Part shown: positions 45,201 to 54,122 of the stretch, one piece after another
Numbering within the stretch: position 1 is the stretch's first letter
How the letters are laid out: every line of letters begins with the position of its first letter
Assembly (NCBI GenBank): GCA_022760435.1
Contig: JALEFY010000031.1
Span: 78,862 to 142,861, forward strand
Length of the DNA: 64,000 nt
From: Neomegalonema sp.
GTDB taxonomy: Bacteria > Pseudomonadota > Alphaproteobacteria > Rhodobacterales > Rhodobacteraceae
Direction of reading: 5' to 3'
Notes under the pieces: model-generated
Seen by the model: only the letters and a program-made list of their open reading frames with translations
Told to the model about the DNA's origin: nothing
The model's database searches: none
Position numbers and translations under genes: made by a program

Positions 45201-45407
45201 CATCTGCTGCTCGAGCACCTGGGTGACGGTGTTCTCCACCGTTTGGGCCGAGGCGCCGGGATAGGTGGCGCTCACGGTCACCGAGGGCGGGGCGATCTGC
45301 GGGTATTGCGCGACCGGCAGGCTCAGGATCGACAGCGCACCAGCGCCCATGATCAGGATGGCGATGACCCAGGCGAAGACTGGCCGGGTGATGAAAAAAC
45401 GGGCCAT
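42276..45407 (-). CDS. RND multidrug efflux transporter (AcrB/MexB type)
   Basis: A 1043-residue inner-membrane proton/drug antiporter of the HAE-1 family. It has twelve membrane helices, two large periplasmic loops and the essential Asp-Asp pair in LLVDDAIVVVENVERIM on helix 4. The N-terminus FFITRPVFAWVIAI and the C-terminal half with GLTGKNAILIVEFA are typical. It lies 44 bases after the membrane-fusion protein gene. No TolC-type outer-membrane gene is adjacent, so it would use one encoded elsewhere. Confidence 0.96.
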   Translation of the reverse strand: MARFFITRPVFAWVIAILIMGAGALSILSLPVAQYPQIAPPSVTVSATYPGASAQTVENTVTQVLEQQMTGLDGLRYLSSSSTSAGSASITLNFETGTDPDIAQVQVQNKLSQATALLPEQVQRQGVTVRKSSAGFLLVVALISEDGGLEQVDLSDYLVSNVVDEISRVNGVGDVRVFGSSYAMRIWLDPAKLAAYELSASDVVSAVQAQNAQVSAGQFGALPAPEGQMLNATVAAQSLLQSPADFEQIVLRSDTDGGLVLLRDVARVEIGAESYSTITHYNGQPAAGMALTLASGANALDTAEAVKARVEELSAFFPEGVVYTIPYDTTPFVQISIEEVVKTLIEAIVLVFLVMLLFLGNLRATLIPTLAVPVVLLGTFGVLAVFGFSINTLTMLAMVLAIGLLVDDAIVVVENVERIMAEDGLSPVEATKKSMDQITGALIGIALVLSAVFVPMAFFGGSTGVIYRQFSITIVSAMALSVVVAIVLTPALCATLLKPHDPEHRPRGPLAWFNRNFQRGTGSYVGAVGWLTRRPVRLGILYLALVGGMVFLFMRTPTGFLPNEDQGIMFTLVQGPAGATAERTEAVLEQVDRHFRETEKDNVASVFTVTGFSFAGSGQNVGLAFVRLKDWSERLAPGQSAQAIAGRAFGALSRVQDAMIFPVVPPAVRELGNVSGFDVYLQARGGQSHEELIDARNQLLGMAGQDPSIASMRPNGLQDTAQYALDIDWRKAGAMGLTPAQVNELLSVAWAGRYVNDFINQGRIKRVYVQGEPDARALPEDIEKWRARNASGGLVPLSNFVTGNWSNGPQGLYRYNGVPAVQLQGSPAPGVTTGEAMSALESLAARLPEGFGLSWTGLSLEERQTSGQAPLLYMLSLAVVFLSLAALYESWAVPIAVMLAMPLGVLGAIGAAWLGGYSNDVFFQVGLLTTIGLTGKNAILIVEFARDLHERGMDLYEAVKEAARQRFRPIIMTSMAFSLGVTPLVLSSGAGAAGRNAIGSGVLGGMTAATVLGVLFVPLFFVIIRRLAPIKRREGQRLDNAFA

Positions 45408-45451
45408 GAATAAAGCCTTCTATGCGATCTGAGAGGGGAGACGCGGTGCGG

Positions 45452-46639
45452 TCACTGGGTCGGGGTCGCGGCGGCGCGGCTCTCTTGCGTTGTTGGACGG
45501 ATCTGCGGGCTGACCTTGGCCCCAGCGCGCGTTTTCTGGGTGCCTGCGACGATGATCCGGTCTCCGTCCGAGAGACCATCGGTGACGATCCAATTGTCGC
45601 CGCGGGCCTGTTTGATGGTGAGCACCCGCTCTTCGACCACATCATTGGCGCCAACAACCAAAGCGGTCGGGCGTCCGCGCCGGTCGCGCGCCACCCCTTC
45701 TTGCGGCGCAAAGACCGCGCCGCGGGCGACGCCCTGTGGCATTTCCACCTGCACATACATGCCGGGCAGTAACAATCGGTCGGGATTGGCGAAGGAGAGC
45801 CGCAGGGTCACCACGCCGGTTTGCTCATTCACGTAAGGTTCGGCGGCGGTCAGGGTGCCGACTTGCTCAAAGCTCGACCCATCGGCGAGGGTCAGGCGCA
45901 CTTCGGTGGTCGCCGGTTCCTGATCATTGAGTTGCGCGCGCTTGAAGGCCAGCAGCTCGGCGGCAGATTGGGTGACATCGACCAGAACCGGATCGAGTGA
46001 GCGGATGACCGCCAGCGCGCTGGCCTGACCATTGGTCACCAGAGCCCCGCGCGTTGCCAGCGAGCGGCCGATAATGCCCGAGAGCGGGGCGCGGATGATC
46101 GTGCGTTCGAGCTCGATCTGGGTGCTGGCCAGATCGGCTTTGGCCACATCGAGCGAGGCGGCGGCGGTATCGCGGGCGGCGATTGCTTCATCGAGGGTCT
46201 GCTGGCTGGAGACGCGGCGAGAGACAAGCTCTTCGATCCGCCGGGCCTCGCTCTCGGCAACCCGCAATTGCGCCTCGGCCAGCGTGACCTGCGCCTGCGC
46301 TGCGGCAACCTTTGCGCGATACGTGGCGTCATCGATCTGGAAGAGCGGGTCGCCATTGCTCACCGGTGAGCCTTCGGTGAACAGCCGCTCGACGATGATC
46401 CCATCAACCTGCGGGCGCACTTCGGCTGTGGCCGAGGCGACCACGCGGCCGGGCAGGGTGGCGGTCAGGGTGATGTCCTGCGCAACCAGGGTCTCGACCG
46501 TGACCGCTTGCGGCGGCGCCTCCTGCCCGCTGCCTCCTGGGGCTTGTTGGGCGAGCGCCGGAGCGGTGCTCAACCCGCCAAGCGCCAGAAGGGTGATCAG
46601 GGCCCGGCGCAATCCGGGGCGGGCTGACACGAACATCAT
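45452..46639 (-). CDS. RND efflux periplasmic adaptor (AcrA/MexA type)
   Basis: A 395-residue membrane-fusion protein linking the RND pump to an outer-membrane channel. It has a signal peptide (about residues 1-30), the lipoyl half-motifs LPGRVVASATAEVRPQVDG and IIRAPLSGIIGRS, a central coiled-coil hairpin (about 100-170) and C-terminal barrel domains. No lipobox cysteine is seen, so anchoring is not by lipid. It is the first gene of the pump operon and is divergent from a TetR regulator. Confidence 0.94.
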   Translation of the reverse strand: MMFVSARPGLRRALITLLALGGLSTAPALAQQAPGGSGQEAPPQAVTVETLVAQDITLTATLPGRVVASATAEVRPQVDGIIVERLFTEGSPVSNGDPLFQIDDATYRAKVAAAQAQVTLAEAQLRVAESEARRIEELVSRRVSSQQTLDEAIAARDTAAASLDVAKADLASTQIELERTIIRAPLSGIIGRSLATRGALVTNGQASALAVIRSLDPVLVDVTQSAAELLAFKRAQLNDQEPATTEVRLTLADGSSFEQVGTLTAAEPYVNEQTGVVTLRLSFANPDRLLLPGMYVQVEMPQGVARGAVFAPQEGVARDRRGRPTALVVGANDVVEERVLTIKQARGDNWIVTDGLSDGDRIIVAGTQKTRAGAKVSPQIRPTTQESRAAATPTQ

Positions 46640-46682
46640 GGACGGAACCTTTCAGGCTTTCGCGGGCAATGCGAACGGGATT

Positions 46683-46769
46683 GCCGCGCGATGGAATTAC
46701 AAAACCAATGCGTGTTGAAAATGATCGCGCGGCGGATTATTTCAAGGGGAAATGACCGCGCGACCGCGG
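46683..46769 (+). promoter_or_regulatory. Candidate operator cluster between pump and TetR genes
   Basis: GCCGCGCGAT (46683-46692) and ATCGCGCGGC (46724-46733) are perfect inverted 10-mers with 31 bases between them, and a related GACCGCGCGAC follows at about 46754-46764. They lie in the 155-base divergent promoter region, where a TetR repressor would be expected to bind. Confidence 0.45.
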
Positions 46770-46794
46770 AAAATGTCGGGAGGACGGAGAAAAA

Positions 46795-47538
46795 TTGACG
46801 AAAAACGAAAAAGTTCCACTTCGCGACGCAAAAGATCCGCAATTTGAGGACGGCTGCTGCGGTCAGATGCCAGAAGCGCGAATGCCAGAAGCGCAGAGGC
46901 AAGGAGCACTGAGACAAGGCGGCAAGCGCGGGCGGCCGCCGCAGATGAGCCGGCAAGAGCGCGAGCGGGCGATCATCGAAGCCTTCGAGACCACGGTCGC
47001 GCGCGCGGGTCTGCGCGGGGCGACGATGCAGGCGGTTGCCGAGGCCGCCGGGATGTCCAAGCGCACGGTCTATGATATCTTTGGCAGCCGCGATGCGATC
47101 TTCACCGCCTGGGTGCGTCACATCCGGGCCGGGTTCGTGCGCGAGTTACATGGGCAGGAGCGCGCCCTGCCGCTGCGCCAGCGCCTCGCCTGTCTGCTTG
47201 GCTGTGAGATCAAAGGCACCGAGTATGAGCGCCGGATGATGGTGCTGCGCGCCGTCTGCGCCGAGGCAGAGACCGCGCCGCAAATCGCTCAGGCCTTCCT
47301 GCGCGAGGGCCCCTTTGTCGCGCAGCAGATCGTTCAGGAGGAGCTCGAGCGCGCGCGAGAGAACGGCGAGATCCGGATCATCGATTGCGCCCTCGCTGCG
47401 CAGATGCTGCTCGACATGGTCCATACCGGCAAGCTCGAGCGCATCCTCGATCCGCAAAAGCCAGCGCCAACCGAAGCGCAGACCGAGGCGCAATTGGAGA
47501 TGGCCCTGGACGTGTTTGTGAGCGGCATTGCGATCTGA
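46795..47538 (+). CDS. TetR-family regulator, probable repressor of the RND pump
   Basis: A 247-residue regulator. The N-terminal DNA-binding domain has the helix-turn-helix ATMQAVAEAAGMSKRTVYDIFGSRDAIF (key positions 74-102 from this start), and the remainder is a helical ligand-binding domain like AcrR/TetR_C. The start is uncertain: TTG 46795 has a GGAGG site, while ATG 46867 would remove a poorly conserved 24-residue N-terminus that includes a short repeat (MPEARMPEAQ). The divergent position relative to the pump operon suggests local repression released by pump substrates. Confidence 0.88.
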   Translation: MTKNEKVPLRDAKDPQFEDGCCGQMPEARMPEAQRQGALRQGGKRGRPPQMSRQERERAIIEAFETTVARAGLRGATMQAVAEAAGMSKRTVYDIFGSRDAIFTAWVRHIRAGFVRELHGQERALPLRQRLACLLGCEIKGTEYERRMMVLRAVCAEAETAPQIAQAFLREGPFVAQQIVQEELERARENGEIRIIDCALAAQMLLDMVHTGKLERILDPQKPAPTEAQTEAQLEMALDVFVSGIAI

Positions 47539-47657
47539 CCGCCTCGCCGCGCAATTCTCAGGGTGAAAAAACCACCAAGGATTGGCGTAAATTCGATGTT
47601 CAACCATAGGAGGTAGCATGCTCAAGCCTCTGTTGAACGATCGAAGGTCTGTGCCTG

Positions 47658-50288
47658 ATGTCTTTGCGCAAGAAATTCCTGCTCACGGTGATCGCCATTA
47701 CGGTATTCGCGGCGCTCGCAGCGCTGACGCCGGTGGTGCATGGATTGCTCACCCTGCTGCGCAGTGAGGAGCAGGGTCTCAGGCAAGCCGCTGCGCAAAA
47801 GCTTGATGTCGCGATTCAGTCCGAGCTGAACCGAGCCGCGGCGCTCGCGGCGCTGGTGGCATCGACCCCTGAGGTGAAAGAGGCGACCGCAACCGGGGAT
47901 TGGCAGGCGCTCGAGGCGTTGTTCGTACCCGGATTTGCGGGCCTCAAGCAGGCGCATGGACTGGCGCAGTTCCAGTTCCACACACCGCAGGCAAAGTCGC
48001 TCTTTCGCGTCCACAAGCCCGCGAAACGCGGCGATGATCTCTCATCCTTTCGCCGCACGGTGGTGCTGACCAATCAAAACCAGCAACCAGTTGCTGCGCT
48101 GGAGCTGGGCCGCGCCGGGATCGGGATGCGCGGGATCGCGCCGATCAGCCATGACGGGCGCCATGTCGGCAGCATCGAGTTCGGATTGAAACTCGACGAT
48201 AAATTCCTGGCACGTGCGATGGCTGGCAGCGGCTTTCAAACGGAGCTGTTCGTGCTCGATAACAGTGCCATCGCCGGGTTTGGCGGGGAAAAGGCGCGCT
48301 TTTCGCTGCTCGGCTCCACCGCGAGCGATACCGCGATCGCCAGCCCCGAGACGCTTCGCGAGGTTGAAAAGGGCTTGGCCGCAGGCGAAGCACTCATCGA
48401 TACCGGCGAGCAACTCGCGCTCTCCGGCGAGCCCCATGCAAGCGCCTTTACCGGGCTGCGTGACATCGATGGCAATCTTGTCGCTATCGCGCATTTGATG
48501 ATCCCACGCGGGCAGACCAACGCGACCTTGAGCGAAATGGCCTGGCTGACCATGGTCGGGATGGCCGTGGCGCTGCTGATCGCGGGCGGCATGGCGCTGC
48601 TTGCGGGCAAGGCCGTTGGCGGCACGCTTGACGCCATGCTGGCAATGATGGCGCGGCTCGCCCGGCGCGAGAGCGTCAGCGCCATCGACGGGACCGAGCG
48701 CAGCGACGAACTGGGCAATATCGCCCGTGCGCTGGAGGTTTTTCGCGACAATAACGCGGCGCTTGCACAGGCCGAGGCGGAGCAGGCGCAGCAGGAAGCA
48801 CGCCTTGCCCGGCTCAAGGACGAGACCATGGCCCTTCTCAGGGAGCAGGTCGGCGCCGTGCTCTACGCGGCAGTCCAGGGCGATTTCAGCAAGCGGATCG
48901 ATCGCAAGGCCAGCGATGCGGATCTTGAATGGCTGGTCGATGATCTCAACGCCCTGGTGGCCACGATGGAGAGCGGCCTGAACGCCATTGACAGCGCGGT
49001 CGCCGAACTTGCCAAGGGCAATCTGGCCCATCGCATCGATGGCAGCTTTGAGGGGCGCATCGCTCGCTGCACCGGCAATCTGAACGAAGCCTTCGAGCGG
49101 ATCGATCAGATCGTGCGCGAGATCCTGGCGATCTCCGCCAATCTGTCCCAGGCGAGCCTCTCGATCCTCGATGGTGCCTCCGAGATCGCCCAGCAAAGCG
49201 AGAACCAGGCGACTACGCTTCAGCAGATCGCGGCGACGACCGAGGAGCTGAGCGCGACCACCCAAAGCAACACCCGAAATGCGCAAGGAGCCAATAGCGA
49301 GGCGCAAAAAGCGGCGACGCGTGCGGATGCCGGTGCGGTGATCGCGCAGCGCCTGTCAGGCTCGATCGCCGAGATCCTCAGCAGTTCGCAGGAGATTTCG
49401 ACGATCACCCAAACCATTGATGCCATCGCCTTTCAGACCAATTTGCTCGCCCTTAACGCCGCGGTCGAGGCCGCGCGGGCAGGGGAGGCAGGCAAGGGCT
49501 TTGCAGTTGTCGCGACGGAGGTGCGGGCGCTGGCCGGGCGAGCTGGCGAGGCTGCCAAGGAGATCCGGTCGCTGATCGATGCCAGCCATAAGACCGTCGA
49601 GACCGGCTCGGCGCTGGTGGGCGAGACTGCACGTGAGCTTGATGGTATCGCGCAAAGCGTTGCCAAGACCCATGGCGCGATCGGGCAGGTGACCTCGGCA
49701 ACCGAAGAGCAATCATCCGCCGTGGCCGAGATCGCGACCGCCGTCTCCAGCCTGGACAATAACGCCCAGCGCGGCGCGAGCCGGGCGGCGGAGGCCGCTC
49801 AGACTTGTCAGGATCTGCGGGCGCAGGCGGAAAAGCTCGAAACATCAGTCGCGTTCTTCTCGCAAGCGCCGCGCGAGAGCCAGGCTGGCTCGCAGTCGGG
49901 CGGGATCCTTGCGCAGATCGAAGCAGCGCTGGATGCGCATCTGGCCTGGAAGACCAAGCTGCGCGCGGCGCTGGCCTGCGGATCAACCGGGCTCGATGCT
50001 GCAATCGTGCGGCGCGAGAATACCTGTCAGTTCGGCAAGTGGCTTTGCGCCCTGCAACCGGGGCAAAGCGGTGTGGATCAGGCAGACTATGAGCGCATCC
50101 GCGCGCTGCACAAGACCTTCCACGAGGCGGCGGCGCAGATCGTCGAACAGGTGCAGGCAGGGCAGGTCGATCAGGCCCGGCATGCGCTCGAGGGTCGCTT
50201 TAGCGAGCTTTCAAGCCGTCTGGTCCGAGAACTGGAAGACTGGAAGGCAGGCCTGGGAGCAAGCGGCGGGATTGCCCGCGCGGCGTGA
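47658..50288 (+). CDS. Methyl-accepting chemotaxis protein with C-terminal CZB domain
   Basis: An 876-residue chemoreceptor. It has a first membrane helix (about 7-30), a periplasmic Cache-like ligand domain (about 35-290), a second helix (295-315), two consecutive HAMP segments (about 315-365 and 405-480) and the methyl-accepting coiled coil. The signalling tip around residues 579-624 contains [17 protein letters not shown]. At about 755-850 a chemoreceptor zinc-binding domain is seen ([23 protein letters not shown]), which in known cases binds zinc through 3His/1Cys and responds to zinc or hypochlorite. The gene stands alone, with no che genes nearby. Confidence 0.93.
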   Translation: MSLRKKFLLTVIAITVFAALAALTPVVHGLLTLLRSEEQGLRQAAAQKLDVAIQSELNRAAALAALVASTPEVKEATATGDWQALEALFVPGFAGLKQAHGLAQFQFHTPQAKSLFRVHKPAKRGDDLSSFRRTVVLTNQNQQPVAALELGRAGIGMRGIAPISHDGRHVGSIEFGLKLDDKFLARAMAGSGFQTELFVLDNSAIAGFGGEKARFSLLGSTASDTAIASPETLREVEKGLAAGEALIDTGEQLALSGEPHASAFTGLRDIDGNLVAIAHLMIPRGQTNATLSEMAWLTMVGMAVALLIAGGMALLAGKAVGGTLDAMLAMMARLARRESVSAIDGTERSDELGNIARALEVFRDNNAALAQAEAEQAQQEARLARLKDETMALLREQVGAVLYAAVQGDFSKRIDRKASDADLEWLVDDLNALVATMESGLNAIDSAVAELAKGNLAHRIDGSFEGRIARCTGNLNEAFERIDQIVREILAISANLSQASLSILDGASEIAQQSENQATTLQQIAATTEELSATTQSNTRNAQGANSEAQKAATRADAGAVIAQRLSGSIAEILSSSQEISTITQTIDAIAFQTNLLALNAAVEAARAGEAGKGFAVVATEVRALAGRAGEAAKEIRSLIDASHKTVETGSALVGETARELDGIAQSVAKTHGAIGQVTSATEEQSSAVAEIATAVSSLDNNAQRGASRAAEAAQTCQDLRAQAEKLETSVAFFSQAPRESQAGSQSGGILAQIEAALDAHLAWKTKLRAALACGSTGLDAAIVRRENTCQFGKWLCALQPGQSGVDQADYERIRALHKTFHEAAAQIVEQVQAGQVDQARHALEGRFSELSSRLVRELEDWKAGLGASGGIARAA

Positions 50289-50289
50289 C

Positions 50290-51219
50290 CTAACCGCGCC
50301 GACGCCGCCCGCCGCGCCGCCCACCGGCTTCGCCTGCGGCTGACATGTCGCCGCCGCCTTCGCGATTGGTGCGGATCCAGTTCATGCCGCCCTCATCATG
50401 GTTCATCAGCAGATTGGCCGCGCGCACCGCATTCATCTCGGCTTCGCGGCAGGGGTTCATGATCGCGCTGGTCATCCCGGCACCGATTGCCATGGGCAGG
50501 AAGGCCGCATTGATCCCATGCCGATTGGGCAGGCCGAAGGAGACATTGGAGGCGCCGCAAGTGGTGTTGACCTTGAGCTCCTCGCGCAGCCGCCGCACCA
50601 GCGCGAAGACCTGCTGCCCGGCGCTCGCCATCGCTCCGATCGGCATCAACAGCGGGTCAACGACGATATCGGCGGCCGGAATACCGTAATCCGCCGCGCG
50701 CTCGACGATGCGTTTGGCGACAGCGAAGCGGACATCCGGATCCTCGGAAATTCCGGTCTCATCATTACAGATCGCCACCACTGGCACCTTGTATTTGGCG
50801 ACCAGGGGCAGGATCGCTTCCATCTTCTCTTCCTCGGCGGTCGTCGAGTTGATGAGCGGGCGCCCCTCCACAACCTCGAGCGCCGCCTCGATCGCGCCGG
50901 TCACCGAACTGTCAATGCAGATCGGCAGGTCCGAGACTGCCTGGACCTGGCGGATGGTCTCCACCAGCAGCGGCGGCTCGGTCTCGTTGGGATTGGGGTT
51001 GGAGTTGAACACCACCCCGGCATTGACATCGAGCACATTGGCCCCGGCTGCGGTCTGCTCGATCGCATCCTTGATCACGGTCTCGAAATTGCCCGCTTCC
51101 ATCTCCGCCGCCAGCTTCTTGCGGCCGGTCGGGTTGATGCGTTCGCCGATCACGCAGAACGGGGCATCAAAGCCGATCTCGGCGGTCTTGGTTTTGGACT
51201 CAAGAACAGTGCGGGTCAT
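50290..51219 (-). CDS. Pterin-binding (MtrH/DHPS-like) methyltransferase domain protein
   Basis: A 309-residue TIM-barrel protein of the pterin-binding family. The N-terminal GERINPTGRKKLA, DVNAGV, CIDSS, NST and GASNVSFGLPNR motifs match methyltetrahydrofolate:corrinoid methyltransferase (MtrH, AcsE or MtgA-like) proteins more than folate-pathway dihydropteroate synthase. Alphaproteobacterial relatives are thought to act in C1 or methylamine and betaine metabolism. The last ~20 residues are Gly/Arg-rich (GGRRGGRRRR). ATG 51219 is chosen over GTG 51231 because GGA lies before it. No corrinoid protein gene is adjacent. It is convergent with the chemoreceptor gene, with one base between the stops. 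Confidence 0.85.
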   Translation of the reverse strand: MTRTVLESKTKTAEIGFDAPFCVIGERINPTGRKKLAAEMEAGNFETVIKDAIEQTAAGANVLDVNAGVVFNSNPNPNETEPPLLVETIRQVQAVSDLPICIDSSVTGAIEAALEVVEGRPLINSTTAEEEKMEAILPLVAKYKVPVVAICNDETGISEDPDVRFAVAKRIVERAADYGIPAADIVVDPLLMPIGAMASAGQQVFALVRRLREELKVNTTCGASNVSFGLPNRHGINAAFLPMAIGAGMTSAIMNPCREAEMNAVRAANLLMNHDEGGMNWIRTNREGGGDMSAAGEAGGRRGGRRRRG

Positions 51220-51299
51220 AGGAATTTCCACTCATCAGGCTGAAGGCAGCTAGAGACGGCAGGCACCGTCGATCTGTCCGGACTTGTGAGCGATGTGCT

Positions 51300-51341
51300 G
51301 GCAAGAGGCAAGAGGCAAGCGGCAAGCGGCAAGCGGCAAGC
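51300..51341 (+). repeat. 7-bp tandem repeat, six copies
   Basis: Two copies of GGCAAGA followed by four of GGCAAGC in perfect register, in the 160-base space between the fasciclin gene stop and the pterin-binding protein start (both minus strand). The repeat is 81-122 bases upstream of the latter's start codon, within its likely promoter region. Confidence 0.9.
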
Positions 51342-51380
51342 GTATGCGGGCGGCAGTCCTCGCTGGGAAGCGGGGCGCGC

Positions 51381-52373
51381 TCAGCGTGGGATCAGCACCC
51401 GATCAAGCAGATGGATGACAGCGCCGCTTGCGCCGCGCAGGTCAGCGCGCAAAATCATCGCGTCATTGACCGTCAGAACCGTTGCCGTGCCATTGAAGGC
51501 CACCGGACGCCCGCTGCGGGTTCGCGGTGCATGCCGCCGCCCGGTAATATCTTCGCTCGCCACCGATTTGGGGATGATGTGATAGCGCAGCATCCGGCGC
51601 AGCTTGCCGCGGTTTTCCGGACGTTTGAGCGCCGCGATCTGCGCTTTCGGGATCCGCGACCAGGCTTTGTCATCAGGAACGAGCAAGGTCGTGCCGGGCC
51701 GCTGCGCCTCTTGCTGCAATCCCGCGATCGAGAGCAGTTGCGCAAACAGCTTCTGCCCGGCGATGGCGGCGGCGGGGCGCGGGTTTTCGGCCTTGGCCGG
51801 CGCCGGAGGCGTCCTTACCTCTTTGAGAGCTGCGGCGGGCCGTTCCGTGGGAAGCGGCGCTTGCGCAATCGCCTGGGCGGTCTGCCTGGAAATCGGCTCG
51901 GGCAATGCGGCGAGCACATGGACGACGCCGTTGCGGCTCTGCACATCCGCGGAAATCACCGGCGCACCATTGACCGTCGTCCCTTCGGGCGCGCGCACCA
52001 GCACCAGCGCGGTATCGGCGAGGCTGGTATGGATCCTTGGCGCCTCATCAACCGGCGCGAGGCTGATCCGTCCAGGGCTGATCAGGCTGCGCAGATCCGG
52101 GGCAGGTTGCGCGCTCTGTTCCAGGGCGGCATCGGTCGGGGCGAAGAGCGTCACCGGCGGCTCGGAGGCAGCATCGAGCAAGCCTTGCTGGCCCTGTTGC
52201 TCGGCCAGAGCCAGCAGCCGGTTGAAAGCGCCGGCAGCGGCGAGGGTCTCACGGATGGTCGGCTGAGAGGAAAGCGCGGGGCGCAGGGCCAGATCTCGGG
52301 CGCAGCCGCTCAGTGCCGTCAACGCGATCAGCACCAGAAGCGCCGCTCTCGCGCGATTGCCTAGCCTTGCCAT
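51381..52373 (-). CDS. Fasciclin (FAS1)-domain lipoprotein
   Basis: A 330-residue protein with a lipoprotein signal peptide (lipobox LSGC, Cys at about residue 24) and two FAS1-type repeats. The first (about 36-165) contains PPVTLFAPTDAALEQ and GVVHVLAALPEPI; the second (about 210-330) contains GTTLLVPDDKAWSRIP, MLRYHIIP and AVIHLLDRVLIP. A Pro/Ala linker separates them. FAS1 domains mediate cell-surface adhesion; a bacterial role is not well fixed. It follows phhB on the same strand by 36 bases. Confidence 0.85.
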   Translation of the reverse strand: MARLGNRARAALLVLIALTALSGCARDLALRPALSSQPTIRETLAAAGAFNRLLALAEQQGQQGLLDAASEPPVTLFAPTDAALEQSAQPAPDLRSLISPGRISLAPVDEAPRIHTSLADTALVLVRAPEGTTVNGAPVISADVQSRNGVVHVLAALPEPISRQTAQAIAQAPLPTERPAAALKEVRTPPAPAKAENPRPAAAIAGQKLFAQLLSIAGLQQEAQRPGTTLLVPDDKAWSRIPKAQIAALKRPENRGKLRRMLRYHIIPKSVASEDITGRRHAPRTRSGRPVAFNGTATVLTVNDAMILRADLRGASGAVIHLLDRVLIPR

Positions 52374-52409
52374 CCTAATATCCCCCTTTGCGATGACGCG
52401 TGGATGCGA

Positions 52410-52700
52410 TTACAGCGCGTCGATACGCTGCGCCAGTGTCAGATCCAGTCTGGTCAATCCACCCGCGTCATGCGTGCTCAAAACGACGCTGACCCGGTTG
52501 TAGATATTGGTCCATTCGGGGTGATGATCGAGCGATTCGGCGATCAGCGCCACCCGGGTCATCCAGCCATAGGCCTGGTTAAAATTCTGGAAATGAAATT
52601 CCTTGACGATCGCATCGCGCCCCGGCGCCATCGCCCAGCCTGCCTCAAGCAGGGCTGCAAGCTCCGTCTGGCGTTCGGATTGCGAAAGGCATTGCGGCAT
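52410..52700 (-). CDS. phhB: Pterin-4a-carbinolamine dehydratase
   Basis: A 96-residue protein of the PCD/DCoH family. It shows the active-site pattern ESLDHHPEWTNIYNRV and THDAGGLTRLD. The enzyme dehydrates 4a-hydroxytetrahydropterin to recycle the pterin used by phenylalanine hydroxylase, and related proteins assist molybdopterin-type reactions. No phenylalanine hydroxylase gene is in the window. It lies between an ABC exporter and the fasciclin lipoprotein on the same strand. Confidence 0.93.
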   Translation of the reverse strand: MPQCLSQSERQTELAALLEAGWAMAPGRDAIVKEFHFQNFNQAYGWMTRVALIAESLDHHPEWTNIYNRVSVVLSTHDAGGLTRLDLTLAQRIDAL

Positions 52701-52742
52701 CGGTGCCTCCTCAAAGATCAGGAAAGGGGCCTGGATCTGTCC

Positions 52743-54122
52743 TTAGATCGGCTGCGACACCGGCCCGCTGATCGGTCGCTGAGCCTCCAGCAGGTTGAGG
52801 GCCCACACGATCAGGGCCTGGACCAATGCCGCGCCGGCGGAGATCTCGTTGAGCGGGATGAACAGATAGGGCCACTCGGCCAGGCCAGACAGCACCGGCA
52901 AGATGAAATCGAGGATCGCCAGCAGCAGCAGCGCCGCCCAGAGCCCGCGCCCATCGCGCGCGCGCAGGCCAGCCCATACCGCGATCCCGATATCGCGCAG
53001 CATGAACAGGATCGCGGCGATCACGGCCCAGCTCGTGTCGAGATCGAGCACCGGATCCGCCCAGTCCGGCACATCCAGACCGCCCCGGGCGACGATCAGC
53101 AAAGCGATGATCGCACTGGCGACCCAGGCATAGATCCAGGCAGGCGCCGAAATCAGTGCCGCGAGCGGGGCGCGCGTCCCTGCCTGCAACCAACGTCGAT
53201 ACCGACCCAGCCGGTGCGGCTCGAGCAGCACGGCGGCGTAGGCAGCAGCGCCGAGGGTCAACAGCGCCAGCAGGTCCCAGTTCTCTCGCGAGAAGCCGAC
53301 CATCCAGAGGACGGCGAAGATCAGAAAGGCGATCCAGGGCAGGGCATTGGTCGACATGGCAAAGGCGCGGCGCATCTGGTGATAGCTGCCCAGCAGGGCC
53401 GCGAGCGCGAAACTGCCAAAACTCAGGCTCAGCAGCAGCCAGTTGGGCAGCGGCACCCACCATTCGACCAGCGATGTCGGGCTTTCATCCTCTGATTGGC
53501 CCGCGAAAACCAGAAAGTAGAGCATCAAGAACGCAAGCAGCGCCACTGCCTGGAACAGGGTGACATCAAGCCCGCGCTGGCGATCCTGGCCGACAAGAGC
53601 GAGCAGGGCCGCGAAAAAAGCGGTGGCATACAAAAAGAATGTTGCCATCATCGGCTGGAGAAACAGCGCCGCGATCGGGGCTGAAAAAGTCTCCTTCTCC
53701 AGATGTGTTTTCATGCGCAGATGGGAGGGGGCACCGGGTTCTGTCAGGGCCGCGCGGGCCTGCTCAAAAGAGATCTGCGACACGACCAGCGCGAGAATGC
53801 AAAGCCCGATCACCAGCCAGGTGTAGCTGGTTGCGCCAAGGATCTTGCCCCAGGTCATCTGCCAGGGGCCAAGCCCGGACAGGCGTTGCTGATCCCATGT
53901 CCGTTCGCGCATTTCTTCGGCCACGCTATCAGCGGCGAGCCGCGCACCCCACAAGATTGCAATCGCCCAGATCAGCATCTGCGCGATCCAGAAAACGCCC
54001 GGCTGCCAGAGCCGCTCGCCCCAACTGACGATCAGAAACAGCATGCCCAGCACCAGCGGCGCAGCCACCAGACGCAGTTTCGAGCATTGCAGGATCAGGT
54101 TGCGCACGAATTCCGGGTTCAT
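52743..54122 (-). CDS. ABC-2 type exporter permease
   Basis: A 459-residue membrane protein with about twelve hydrophobic segments. The stretch VAEEMRERTWDQQRLSGLGPWQMTWGKI in the first cytoplasmic region is characteristic of ABC-2 permeases that carry a regulatory E-R-TW-Q segment. It forms an exporter with the overlapping ATPase gene. The substrate is unknown. Its start overlaps the ATPase stop by four bases. Confidence 0.82.
   Translation of the reverse strand: MNPEFVRNLILQCSKLRLVAAPLVLGMLFLIVSWGERLWQPGVFWIAQMLIWAIAILWGARLAADSVAEEMRERTWDQQRLSGLGPWQMTWGKILGATSYTWLVIGLCILALVVSQISFEQARAALTEPGAPSHLRMKTHLEKETFSAPIAALFLQPMMATFFLYATAFFAALLALVGQDRQRGLDVTLFQAVALLAFLMLYFLVFAGQSEDESPTSLVEWWVPLPNWLLLSLSFGSFALAALLGSYHQMRRAFAMSTNALPWIAFLIFAVLWMVGFSRENWDLLALLTLGAAAYAAVLLEPHRLGRYRRWLQAGTRAPLAALISAPAWIYAWVASAIIALLIVARGGLDVPDWADPVLDLDTSWAVIAAILFMLRDIGIAVWAGLRARDGRGLWAALLLLAILDFILPVLSGLAEWPYLFIPLNEISAGAALVQALIVWALNLLEAQRPISGPVSQPI

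Noticed and set aside
48042..49307. Antisense open frame within the chemoreceptor gene
   Set aside because: It is a shadow of GC-rich coding sequence; no domain or ribosome site supports it.
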